Positions 43,108 to 54,700 of a stretch of DNA of 64,000 nucleotides are shown here, one piece after another. The DNA is taken from positions 4,259,391-4,323,390 of the forward strand of contig JAVLUZ010000273.1 in assembly GCA_036768485.1 (NCBI GenBank), read 5' to 3'. This stretch comes from Mermis nigrescens (lineage: Eukaryota; Nematoda; Enoplea; Mermithida; Mermithidae). Numbering within the stretch: the stretch's first letter is position 1; the number at the start of each line of letters is the position of its first letter. The notes below the pieces were generated by a model that ran no database searches, was not told the DNA's origin, and saw only the letters and a list, made by a program, of their open reading frames with translations. Both the position numbers and the translations under genes were made by a program.

Positions 43108-45470
43108 CGGAATATCATAGGTAGCGCGTTAGCGCGTACCTATAATATAACTTGGGTACCCCTAACACCTGTGCCCCCCTCCTACAGCTATAACGGGACA
43201 CTTCTGGTAGGTGCGGTTTTTTTAAAGAAAGATAATAAAAGAATTCGCTGCCCGTGTTTTTTGTTCTTCTTAATACTCAAAACTGACTGTGTAAAGAAGG
43301 TGTAAAGTTTTTGTGTAACGTTATAACATAGGACAAATTTTGGGACATTTATAATGCGGCATGTGGACAACTGAGTATTGATGACTCGAAGAATTGAACA
43401 GCATAGGATAATAGAGGGATGAATTCTACAGATGGTACTTGTTTTGTTTTTTGAAATTCGCATTAGTTATCGAATGGCAGTGTAAAGAGTGCGAAAATCT
43501 GGGGGTGAAAAAGGAGTTTTTGGTCGATTTTTCAACCTGCTTATGTCTGATACTAACTCCGGTTATGAGTTTTTGAAACACTTTCCGACAGAAATGTAGA
43601 GCGGATCAAGGGCTACATTCTGCATATAAGCAAAGTCTTCTACGCTCTATGGTAAGTTAGATCCTGGGGTTCAAAGTTTACACTCTGGTGGATGGTGTAA
43701 AAAACGGATTTTAACTAAGATTTCTCTGCCAAATTTTTCCGCTTATAAATCAGGGTAAATTGAATGCAGCAGTAATAAAGTGCCTCTCAGGGGCTACACA
43801 TCGCAGCAAAGTGCATTTTAAAAAACGCAATATTGAGTTATTTATGGGGGTGTAAAGTTCGAAATCAGAGGTAAAAAATGGGCGAAAAAACACGTTTTTT
43901 TCGAATTTTGATTAATAAATCATACCAAATAATTTTTGCAAGAGAATTTTGGCACTCAGGAATGTACTACGATTTAAAAGCTACAAATTGTACCAAACCG
44001 AATTTCTTTAAACTCAATGGGGAGTTAGGTACGGAATTTTAAAGTTTACAGTGTTCTAAATGATGGAAAATACGTTTTTGTTGCGTTTTTTGTTCGCCAC
44101 TTTCTCCGTCCAGAAGTCGGGATAAGTCCAATAGAATAAAAATAGAAGTGCTTTATATCGGGTGCATGTCAAAGCAAATTGTCTATACATTAATATTTAG
44201 CGAGTGTAAAGTCAAAAATTTGGTGTTCAAAATGCGTTTCTGTCTTGTTTTTTCTGCCTGCTTATCTGGTTATGAGTCAGGCACATGATTATCAAGTGTA
44301 GAAATGGACCAGGAACTAAATTTTATACGCCAGTCTAGCGCTTATGTTTACACTCTACAGTGTTGTAAAGTGGTTTACACCCTTTGTTATGTTTGCCCAT
44401 AGAACATTATAGGAGACTTTATTTTTTTCATAAATATTAATCGTAATATCGGAACAATATCAAAATTACGAATCTGACCAAAATCTTCTTTACACTAGGT
44501 GTTTACATGAAGTTTACACTACATATGTATTTATCTTCGTTTTTGAGCATTCCAGAAAACTAATTTTTTCCTGGAGTCTAGAAATTTTCAAAGAATCAAA
44601 TGTGAGACGTCACGTAGGCGCGTTTGTTAACATCCAACAGTGATGTGAAGTAGTTTACACTCATTGTTTATTTGTCCTCAGACCATTGTAGACATGCAGT
44701 TTTTTCATAAATGTTGATAATAATATCCGAGTAATATCAGATTTACAAATCGGTATAAAATCCTCTTTACACTAGGCGGTTGTGTAAAGTTTATACTGCT
44801 GATTAATCTTCGTTCTGAGAGCTTTGCGAAAACCTGAATTTTTTGCCGAAATCTGAAAATTTACATGGAATCAAATAAGGGACGTCAGCTGGGCGCGTTT
44901 GTTTACACTCAACAGTGATGTAAAGTGGTTTACATCTGTGTCTATTTGTCATTAAACCGTTATGGAGACGTAATTTTTTCATGAATGTTGATCGTAATAT
45001 CCGAGTAATATCGAATTTACAAATCCGACTAAAATCTTCTTTACACTCGTTGCTAGTGTAAAGTTTACACTATATAATAAGCTTCATTCTAGAGCCTCAC
45101 GGTAACTTATTTTTTCTCTAAAGTCGTAAAATATATCTGGAAACAGATGTGATACGTCTGCTAGGGGCTCATGAAGAGTAGTGTAAAGTGATTAACACCT
45201 AATGTTAATTTGTTCTTAGAACATTATAGAGGTTTCATTTCTTAATAAATGCTGATCGTTATATCAGAGCAATATCGAAATTATTAATCCCACTAAATTT
45301 CTTCACACTCTTGTGTAAAGTTTAAAATGTAAATTAAGTTGAGCTCTAGAAAGTTTCGGAAGCATATTTCTTTACAGGATGTTCTATGTAACATAAGAAT
45401 TACTAATCAGAATGTTTGTTTCTTCTACAACTAGTAGCTTTGTAAAGTTTAAACCATTCAATTATTAGAA
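43108..45470 (+). repeat. Repeat family I: TTTACA-rich diverged tandem element
   Basis: It starts with a hairpin (ataggtagcgcg / gcgcgtacctat). The first part has ~185-bp units (starts near 43,480, 43,665, 43,850, 44,038, 44,208). The second part has ~285-bp units (44,352, 44,637, 44,919, 45,176) opening with cagtgatgtaaagtggttta and ending gtgtaaagtttacact. TGTAAA/TTTACA inverted pairs recur dozens of times. No reading frame. The same start is seen at 63,048. Confidence 0.8.
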
Positions 45471-45533
45471 GAACCGCACAGTAAATGAAATCTAGTATTG
45501 TATTTCCAAATCTTGCTAATTAAAAGTGGGGTA

Positions 45534-46348
45534 CTAGCAAAGAAAAATGCTCCGATGGAACAAAAAAGGGGAATATACTTGGGATTGTGAATTATCGAGG
45601 ATGTAAAAGGAGGGGACTAGGAAAAATCTCCCTATGTTATATGCCAAGAATCGCAAAATATGTAAAAATCAGACTCTCTCTAAACAATGCAAAAAATCGA
45701 AGTATATTCTGCGGCCTTTGAAAAATGTAAAAGTTTAGTAAACAATTGCTGCAGACATGTGTAAAAGAGTATCTACATAAGGTCTGTTGCACGTCAGCTT
45801 CCGTGTTTCCTGCTGCTTTGAACCAACAATATCATCGATTGTCTTGAATGCGTCGATATGTACTATTTCATTCAATTCGCTTAGCTACTGCATTGCTAAT
45901 TCGCTGCTTTTTTCAATCAATTTTTTGGTAATTTGAATATTGCTTGCACTTTGACACTTAGAATGGCTGTATCTGCTAAGTGACATGCTTAGTAATAATG
46001 AAATACGAACAACTTAATTATGATTTGTTAACAGCATTTCACTTTCAGTCACATTATTAAGCAACTCAAAAGTTGAATGAAGTCTGCAAAAAGTTGCATT
46101 ACGTAATATGCTTTTAAGATATTATGTCAATCAGAAAAATTATTTTAAAATAATACGTTTTTTCAGAGACCGCAGAATATACTTCGATTTTTTGCATTGT
46201 TTAGAGAAAGTCTGATTTTTTACATATTTTGCGATTCTTGGCATATAACATAGGGAGATTTTTCCTAGTCCCCTCCTTTTACATCCTCGATAATTCACAA
46301 TCCCAGTACATTCCCTTTTTGTTCCATCGGAGCATTTTTCTTTGCTAG
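45534..46348. mobile_element. MITE with ~195-bp terminal inverted repeats
   Basis: ctagcaaagaaaaatgctcc to gaagtatattctgcggcctt (45,534-45,725) is mirrored at 46,165-46,348 with few differences. The ~440-bp centre is AT-rich and non-coding. Flanks gta/tta suggest a 2-3 bp target site. Confidence 0.88.
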
Positions 46349-46359
46349 TTAAATCATCC

Positions 46360-47160
46360 TTAGTATAACTTTTGTTCCGGTAACTTAAAATTTCAAACTC
46401 TCATTCACAAAAAGATAGGCAGCTGAAATAGGTGGGTTTAGTAACTTCTTATAGAATGCATAACTCGCGGACTGATAGCAAATAGAATTTTAGATCAGAT
46501 GAAATAGGAGGGGATATGCAAAACTTCTTTAACCGATTGGAGAATAATAAAACCACGCCCTTAATCGATACATTGATGACCGTTTTACGCAAGTTGTAGG
46601 TTTAACGCGTGCTGCATACAGCGTGGAAGATTCCCTGTACGCGTAAGTACAAGCTTTGTGCCTGCTGTATGCAGCGTAAGTCGGAAAGATAAAAATGGCC
46701 AGACTGGCTGTTCTTTTGACAGAGGCATGGAAGAACGAAAATCTATTTGGTTGAAAAATTGAACTAAATAAGCGTCTGAAGTGATTGGAAAAAATAATTA
46801 TACTTATGTTACATTAATTTTATAATAATATTTATATCATAATACAATTAATAATATTAGAGAGGAACTGACATGGAATATAGATAGGAATTCTAAAATT
46901 GATATTTAAAATTAATTTTGAATTAATTAATTAATTATGAATCTTTATTCGATTCTTATATAAATACTGAAAAGAACGTGCGATTGTAACATTAATCATC
47001 TGTTATACATGCACAGCATGGGAATTCTGAAGGAATAAAACCTAAAAAATTTTGTATTAAAAACACCGTTGATGCTCCTTCCTGCTAGCACACATGGCCA
47101 TGGGGGAGGTTTGTGACCCCCAGAAGTTGAAATACCCTTGCAGATTACGGTAGGCCCCCA
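46360..47160. other. Intergenic, nothing recognised
   Basis: It includes a small inverted phrase (gctgcatacagcg / tgctgtatgcagcg) at 46,610-46,675 and AT-rich DNA otherwise. Confidence 0.5.
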
Positions 47161-47164
47161 GTAA

Positions 47165-47830
47165 GCAGAGGTCACAAAACGCATTTCAGGTTCAGTTCAG
47201 GTGCAATGTACGAGTTCATCAATTTTAAGTGTTTTGGGCCTCAATTCGGGATCGAGATTTGGCCGATTTTGCGTAAATGTTAAACCTTACTATATAACAT
47301 TGAAGTACGTTTCTTATAAAATTTTTCGGGGTTCTGCCCAGGACCCCACTGGGGGCGCTTGAGCACGTCATCCCAGGCCCTTCAACCGTAAAATCTTGCT
47401 GTACATGTATGTACAACAAAATTTTTGGGAGGAGAAAAAAAGGTAAAAGGGTTAGAAATCGCTTAGCGCCGGAATCAGTTTGTGTATTCTATGTATATGA
47501 TTTAAGCGGTATAAATTGAATTTAAAGAGCAAAAACGTCAAAATTTTCCAGCGCATAGCACCGCCGGTTACTATTCTTTCTTTTTGTAAAGCTCCAGCAT
47601 TGCATTTAAAAGCCTAAATCAGTCAAAATATCTTCATGCTAAGATAGTAATTCGCATCTTCTTAGAAACTTGAAGTGCCAAAATTGTTTTGTGCACATTT
47701 GATAAATTCTGCTCTGCCAGCAAAACGTTAAGGGCGGTAAAAAATGACTAAATTTCTTGGTACTCTGCCCCGCTTATGATTTCCGGATTGTTTGTTAGCA
47801 TATATCCGTAAATTTTTCTTGAAAACAGTA
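47165..47830 (+). repeat. Repeat family H copy, uninterrupted
   Basis: The intact relative of the 35.6-kb copy. It reads atatgatttaagcggtataa at 47,495-47,514 where the other copy has the LINE. Confidence 0.82.
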
Positions 47831-48102
47831 AGAATTTCAAAAAATTTTAGCTCTTCGTGCTGCTATACACTTTTTCTGGTCGTCAGAAACCCATGAATTA
47901 GCTAGGCTATACACTAATAAAGGTCGAAAAACTCTGTTTTACTATACATAACGTGTTACTTAACCATATCAAAGCATTCAATGCAAAAGTATTCTTCAAA
48001 AATGTTTTGTGTTGTGCCTCCCCTCCAAAGCAAAATCCTGGCTACGCCTCTGCTTTAGAGTCAAAAGAACGCTAAAAGCTAATTTTTTGGGAAATCGTAG
48101 AT

Positions 48103-48276
48103 TCAGGGTGGAGCGGGGGAAGGGGCAGTCTGGCTGGACTTGGGCTCAAGCCAAGCACCGTGATCGGGCCTGCTAAAAACTGAATAAATTAGCGAAACTT
48201 TAAGCTCCTGCCTGCCAGAGAGATTGGTGAATTCCGTTGCTGTGATGGATTCGCAGTACATACTTGGACTTTTACG
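48103..48276 (-). CDS. Possible extra 3' exon of the TTBK gene
   Basis: A pyrimidine-rich acceptor (cctactccatgcag) is followed by 57 open codons ending in TGA at 48,103, rich in Ser, Pro and Arg (RKSPSMYCES, EPKSSQTAPSPAPP). It sits ~200 bp downstream of the kinase exon. No convincing donor was found in the preceding exon, which has its own stop, so this may be an alternative tail exon or chance. Confidence 0.25.
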   Translation of the reverse strand, partial: RKSPSMYCESITATEFTNLSGRQELKVSLIYSVFSRPDHGAWLEPKSSQTAPSPAPP

Positions 48277-48475
48277 CTGCATGGAGTAGGTACCCACTTA
48301 CAAAAAATAGGCATTTAGGCAGATATACAAATTTGGCGCGCTAGAACATTTAAGTACGAAACGCAGACGACATTAGTAAGTTATGTATACCTCACGCGAT
48401 AGCAAAGAATGTTCGCATTGGATCGCAATCATAGTAAACATATATATGAGTACACTACAGTACATATGTGTCGCA

Positions 48476-48787
48476 TTATAAAACAGGCGGTGGTTTCCAA
48501 TGTGACAAACTCTTGCAATCGGACAGTTCCCAATCGAACGCTATATTGGTGTTGTTAGGACCAACGCCGGCGGATTCGAACCATTCGATGCACTTAGCGT
48601 AGTCGGGTTCTTCATTAAAAGTCAACTTGCGCAAATGCTGCACAAACTGACCCACTTGCGAGGGAAATGCGCGGCAAAAGTTTCAGGGGGATACTGACGT
48701 TTCATCGCACGTATTAAGTGCTTATCGTTCGTACTACGCCACGGCAACACGCCGGATAATAGTTCGACGAATGTATAAAATGCTGAC
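48476..48787 (-). CDS. TTBK: TTBK terminal exon: C-lobe, with a one-base frameshift
   Basis: After ctctacag it reads WSAFYTFVELLSGVLPWRS, then DKHLIRAMKRQYPPETF and AAHFP. At 48,661-48,664 the frame shifts by one base (a CCC run, probably one C short) and coding continues as SQVGQFVQHLRKLTFNEEPD, CIEWFESAGVG and FDWELSDCKSLSHWK to TAA at 48,476. Both halves align with the CK1/TTBK C-lobe, so the shift is real in this sequence. It may be an assembly error, or a polymorphic or fixed lesion that would truncate the C-lobe. Confidence 0.88.
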
Positions 48788-51700
48788 CTGTAGAGTGCGG
48801 TCAACAATAAAAATTCAATTTTTTCCTTGAATTGAAAAAGAATGCTGTGGTCTGGGATATTCCTTCCGTGCATACACAGTTGCGTATAATGTGTGCAGGG
48901 GCGTAGCCGATCCAATCGAGTTACAGTAATTCAACTTTAAATACATACATACAATTACATTGCTTACCTAAATATATTTTACATATTCTGCAACACTTAC
49001 GTACGACTTTATGATGTCAAGTAAGTAGCTGAGAATCATTCGGTTTGCACAACGTGATATTGCTAAACATTGTTTTCTAAAACTTATGACAAGGCAAGTT
49101 GTTGGAAACAATTGCACACTTGCTCATGTTTTGAACGTAAGCACTTTATCACAAAAGAAACGTCATGCTAATCACATGAACACGACAAATTCTAAACTAG
49201 GACATACTACAGCAGAGCGACAGACACGAAAATCGATGCGTTTTTAGAGTCAACTGAGTACTATGGTCTGTTTCACATATGTATATGTAGTTTGTCTTTA
49301 AAACCTAAAGCATAAATCCGCTCGGAAAACTAATCTCTTTATTACTCTAGTGCTCGATTTTTTCCTTGCTCGACAAAGTCATTAGCAAATTTTTTATAGA
49401 TATGGCATGTCGAGCGGTTAAGATTCGGATTCACAGTAATAAACAAAATGGTTTGCTGAACGAATTCATGCACTACGTTAAAAATAAATTATAAGTTTGG
49501 GCATAAATTTTAAGAATTTTTCGAAAGTAAGCCGCGGAATACGATAATTATATATCAAATCAATGCTATAATCGCAATCTGTCGGCTTATTGTCGGACAT
49601 GGGTTCGAAAAATTTATGCCCAAACTTGTGTGAAACCAGATTGCAAGCGCTTTTATTACATCGCGTAAGCATAAAATATCTGAGTATGCCATGAGCGTAT
49701 ATGTGAAGTTTGATTACTATAGCTCATATGGATCAGCTACAAATCACTGGCGGTGAAATTCTACATAAGATACGTATGGAGGGCGGTCCAAAAATGGGCG
49801 ACCCCTATATTTCAGGACATGACATGTTCTGCGGTGGACGCAAATAAACTGTATTTTCTGACGTTTCCGATTATGCTCTATCCAATAAGCGTATAAAATT
49901 CAAACTTTTCAAAAACTTCTTTTTTCTCAATAGGCTATGAAAAATGACGTTTTTTGGCCGCGCTTGAACCAAATTGATGGAAAATAATGATTTTAAGGCG
50001 CGAAGCGCTAAAATTCGCTATTTTTAGATAAAATATACCAATTTTGATTATGATCAATGCATTATCTGGCATGCAGACATTAGAGCGCACGACATTAGAG
50101 CACGCGACATTAGAGCGCCGACATTAGAGCGCAACGACATTAGAGCGCGCGACATTAGCAGCGCGCGACATTAGAGCGCGCGACATAAGAGCGCGCGACA
50201 TTAGAGCGCGCGACATTAGAGCGCGCGACATTAGAGCGCGCGACATTAGAGCGCGCGACATTAGAGCGCGCGACATTTAGAGCGCGCGACATTAGAGCGC
50301 GCGACATTAGAGCGCGCGACATTAGAGCGCGCGACATTAGAGCGCGCGACATTAGAGCGCCGATATTAAAGTGCAGTGGGTATTTTTCAGTTTTCAATTT
50401 GTGGCGACAGCAATTGCTTGCGGATTCAGATTGGTGCCAGACATGGGCTAAGCCTAAGGCATAAATGGAGCAAAAATTACTCCGCTCGCTTCACTCGCTC
50501 CGCAATTTTTGCTCCATTTATATCAGGCTTAGCCCATGCGCTGGCACCAATGTGAATGCACATAACTAAGCCTAAGCCTAAGACATTGGTAACCACGCTC
50601 AGTCACAGTCACCCAACGCTTCGGAGACTAAGCCGAAACATTCCCAAAGGCAGGTTTACTTTTCGCCTATCCTTAAACACATGAACTTCAACAGCCTGTA
50701 ACTCGGTCAATAATGTCGACCGCCACCTAATTCTTTCAAATATGAACTGCCCACCCCAAACTCAGTTAGAAAATGTCCTTGTCGTAACTTTCTGGGACTT
50801 TCCAATCTCCTCTACTTTAGCCGAAAGAATTCAAAAGTCTGTTCATTGCTTTACAAAACAAAAGAAACCAAATGCATTTATCACTACCTGATACCAATAT
50901 ATTCATGCGTAGGTAGTTAACTTTGCCCGTGAAAAACATCTATTATGGCTGCGCTCTAATGTCGCGCGCTCTAGTGTCGCGAGCTCTAATGTCGCACGCT
51001 CTAATGTCGCGCGCTCTAATGTCGCGCGCTCTAATGTCGCTGCGCTCTAGTGTCGCTGCGCTCTAATGTCGTGCGCTCTAATGTCGCGCGCTCTAATGTC
51101 GCTGCGCTCTAATGTCGCGCGCTCTAGTGTCGCTGCGCTCTAATGTCGGTGCTCTAATGTCGGCGCTCTAATGTCGACGCTCTAATGTCGTGCGCTCTAA
51201 TGTCGGCTCACCTATCCAGACAAAGCATGATGCAATGCAACAAGTAAAAACAAATAATAAGAACTTGACACAATCACAGATTCTCACTCTGAATCTTCCC
51301 CAAAATCTCAGCGCATACCATGGACTGTTGAGCTCCTAATGGTCTTTTACCGATTACAATAAAGTTTTGATTGTCTTGTGGCTACACTATAATCAGTTTC
51401 ACTTAAGTTTGGGTATAATTTCTACCAACTCTGACAAGACAAGACTCTGACAGATTACGATGATTGAATTGATGGGAATTACCACTAAGTGTCGGTTTAT
51501 TGCCACTAAAAGTTCTTCAAGTTTTTGCTAAAACTTATTGTGAAACAAACTATAAGCGATGGAAAACATGAAATTCTACGAGCATTTTTACTCCATGAAA
51601 TTCTAAGAGCATTTTTAATCCATTCCATTTTTTGCACATATTAAAATGGTGTCATACATGCACAGCATGGCCTATCTGGGAGGCTACTTAGTGAGCTTTT

Positions 51701-54700
51701 ACGGGCGAAAATTACATCAAAAACTGGTTAAATAGCATTTTAAACTACGTTAAATCACATTTTCTGATCAATTTATAGCGCTTTTAAATAAAGAAAATTT
51801 CAGATTCCCATCTATATATTTTTGGCTTTCATTCACCTTATTTCTCCGAGAAAATTTTTCGTCTTTCACATTATGTAGGCGTTCTCCCGCAACCACACAT
51901 GGGCTTTGCAGGGTCTGGCTGAACCCCCGAACATCCGGCGGACTTCCCAAATCGATAGGCCCCCGAATTTAACTTTTGGTGCTACTTTTGGCAGTTTTTT
52001 CCCATCGGACCCCCTCCCCAGATTTGGGTATACTTTTTTGCGCTATTTTTGGCAATTTTGCCCCATCGGACTCCCCGTGAGCATGTCTGGTTATACGTAA
52101 CTACGAAATCATTGGAATACTGCAACTAGTAAAGCACTTGGCTTACCAGAGATCGTCTCGTCTGGACAAGTCTTTGCTTTCGTGCGCTGCCAAAGAAGCA
52201 TAACGCGCTGTGCCCCTAAAACTTAGGTCGCCAGTCCGTTCAATTTTATGAACGCCGTTGTCATCGAGGTAAGTGCGAGCTAGTCCGTAGTCCAACAAAT
52301 AAACCGTCCGGATTGTCCCCTTTTCTACACCTACGGCCATATTGCTAGGTTTGATGTCCCTGTGTAGGTAGCCAATGTTGTGCAGCTCCTTCAGAGCAGT
52401 TATGCACTGAATGATTACCCTGTAAGCCGCAATAGTAGACAATCGACGCTGTTCGAATGAACAATTTCTCCTTAGAGTAAACGAACAATTCACCAAGCGT
52501 ATAATTATTGTAGCACTGGCAAAATCTAACAGTTTTACATTTACTCTATAGTCTTTTTCACGAAACGTTGTGCATGGACCACAATTTCTGTATCAATGCA
52601 AATCGATTACTAAAGCGGTTTAAATTGAAGCAAAAATCATGATACTGTGCATAGCAACTGAGAAGCATTATGAAGCTTAGTTATACAGAATCGTATTACA
52701 GTAGGCTGCCTAGAAGTCACTTTTGTAGCTACTCACTTGAGTGCTGAAAATTGATTTCCACGCACAAGGGTTTCGTGAAATAGACTATAATCCTTCTTTA
52801 CTGTACCACAAATTCGAGTCTCGCTTATTGTGACCTTTTCATTGTCAAGCATTTTAAGCAGGAAATGAAGCTTTATCACAAGAGCATGTTTTAGAAAAAA
52901 CAGGGTGTCTCACCTAGCTATCCCAACTATTTTTTCACAATAACTCCGCTAATTCCTAATATTTTTTGATGATTTTTCTAACATAGTTGTAAGGCACAAT
53001 AAGAAACTGGATGACATGATTCATCTGCGTTTGCCTGTTCACGGTATAAGCTACAGGAGCTTGTGTAAACTTTAGTTTTTACAGGTGGTCCACCTGAGTA
53101 TAATGATTATAGAATGTCTAATAGGCCATCGACTGACAAAGTTTAGCATGAATTGGTAATATACTGTTCAAAATGTAACATTTTTACTGAACTAACTTTT
53201 CTTCGCTATGCAAAAATTGTCGTAATGACTTTTGACAGCGATTTCTCATGAGCTTGTGAAAACCCATTCAACAATTTTTTATTGATTCCCAAGCATTCAG
53301 ATACTCCTAATGCATTATCTTTTATTGCTTGAGTGCCTTGAATCGTGGACTATGCATTGATTGCAAAATACGTTAATTTTAAAAGGAAAGACTATCGAAA
53401 ATATAAGGTTTACACTAAGTTATGCATTTTGCACAATGATGAGCAAAATCGATCAAATCTTGTCAGTTACTTTCCTATTGGACCTTCTAACTATATCCAA
53501 AAAATCATTGAAAAATAATTAGAATTGACGGGGTATTAGGAAAAAACGTATTAGATAGTTAGATGGACACCATCATCATGAGTTTACATCAGTTTCTTTA
53601 TCCTTAAAACCTTGTTTGTGCTTTACCGTGTGTTGCCAGTGAAAGTATCCATGTCATCAAGCTAAGCACACCTGGGCGGGGGGGGGTTAGTACGGCCCCC
53701 CCCCCGAAAAACAAAAATACCCCTCCAGAAATCAAAATACCCCCAGAATTCAATTTTTTGAAAATTTTTTTACGTTTTTTCGCAATTTTTTGATGCCAAT
53801 GGATAGTGCTTGATGAGAAATGTCGAAAAATGGCGTTTTAAGCCATACCACCATTTTAAGGCCATTTTTTGACCTTTGAAAATCTTGCACCCCCAGAATT
53901 TTCATGCTGCCCACGTATGAGCCTAAGCCCTTTATGCAACATTGATAAGGTATAAAGGAAAAGCGTAAAAATTGCTAATAAAAGTGGTCGTTTTATTGTA
54001 GCTAGCCTGCCCCTCTTCGTCACCAAGATAGCCATCAAACGGTGTCGCAGAAACAAAAATTTCGGAAGTAATTGCATTTTTAGGAACCTGAGCAGAGAAT
54101 TTGAGTTGCTTTAGAAAGTGCGACAAAGTAACCAAGTTTCAAGAACAAACTACAGTAATAAATAAAATTTTGCACAATTTAACTTCATATACATATGTAT
54201 GTGGGTAATTATTAATTTTGTTAGAGTAACAGTATTACAATCTTCATCAGCGCAAAGATACATAATAGAGGCTTCAGGATTGAGTCGCAGAAAATTTGAC
54301 TTTAGGGTAAGCGCCTGTCGGAGGACACGACGCGCCGCACCTGTCGACAAAATAATAGTTTGGCGCAATAAAGCATGTAAATTTTCCGGATGATTTTAGC
54401 CATTTTATCACATTTTTTCCAAATTTTTCCGGGTAGACTCATTAATGACATTTACTGACTTTCTTGGCGCTCTAAAACCTTATTTTACATCGAAAGAGTA
54501 AATCATGTGCCGAACAAGATTTTTCACTTTGTACAATGATTCCTTGAGTACATTTCGGCGCTTTGTACCGATTCCTGCACTAGCTTTGAGCGGTTTTTTT
54601 AGAAAACTTTTTGAAAATTTTAAACCTTTTTCGGATCACCACAAATGATTTTGTCTATCAAAAGACGGCAAAAACAACTACTTTACGCATGATACATGGG

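Noticed and set aside
43108..45470. Cluster of forkhead (FOX) binding sites
   Set aside because: GTTTACA resembles the FOX core, but the repeats are explained by tandem amplification and there is no evidence of regulation.
48103..48297. Independent small gene on the minus strand near TTBK
   Set aside because: There is no ATG with a supporting context; it was kept only as a low-confidence possible exon.
50155..50397. Ala-Arg-Ser-Asn-Val repeat protein on the minus strand
   Set aside because: It is a translation of the 15-bp array, frame-neutral by unit length.
50073..51207. CRISPR-like array
   Set aside because: The units are directly adjacent with no unique spacers, the arrays are mirrored, and the context is eukaryotic.
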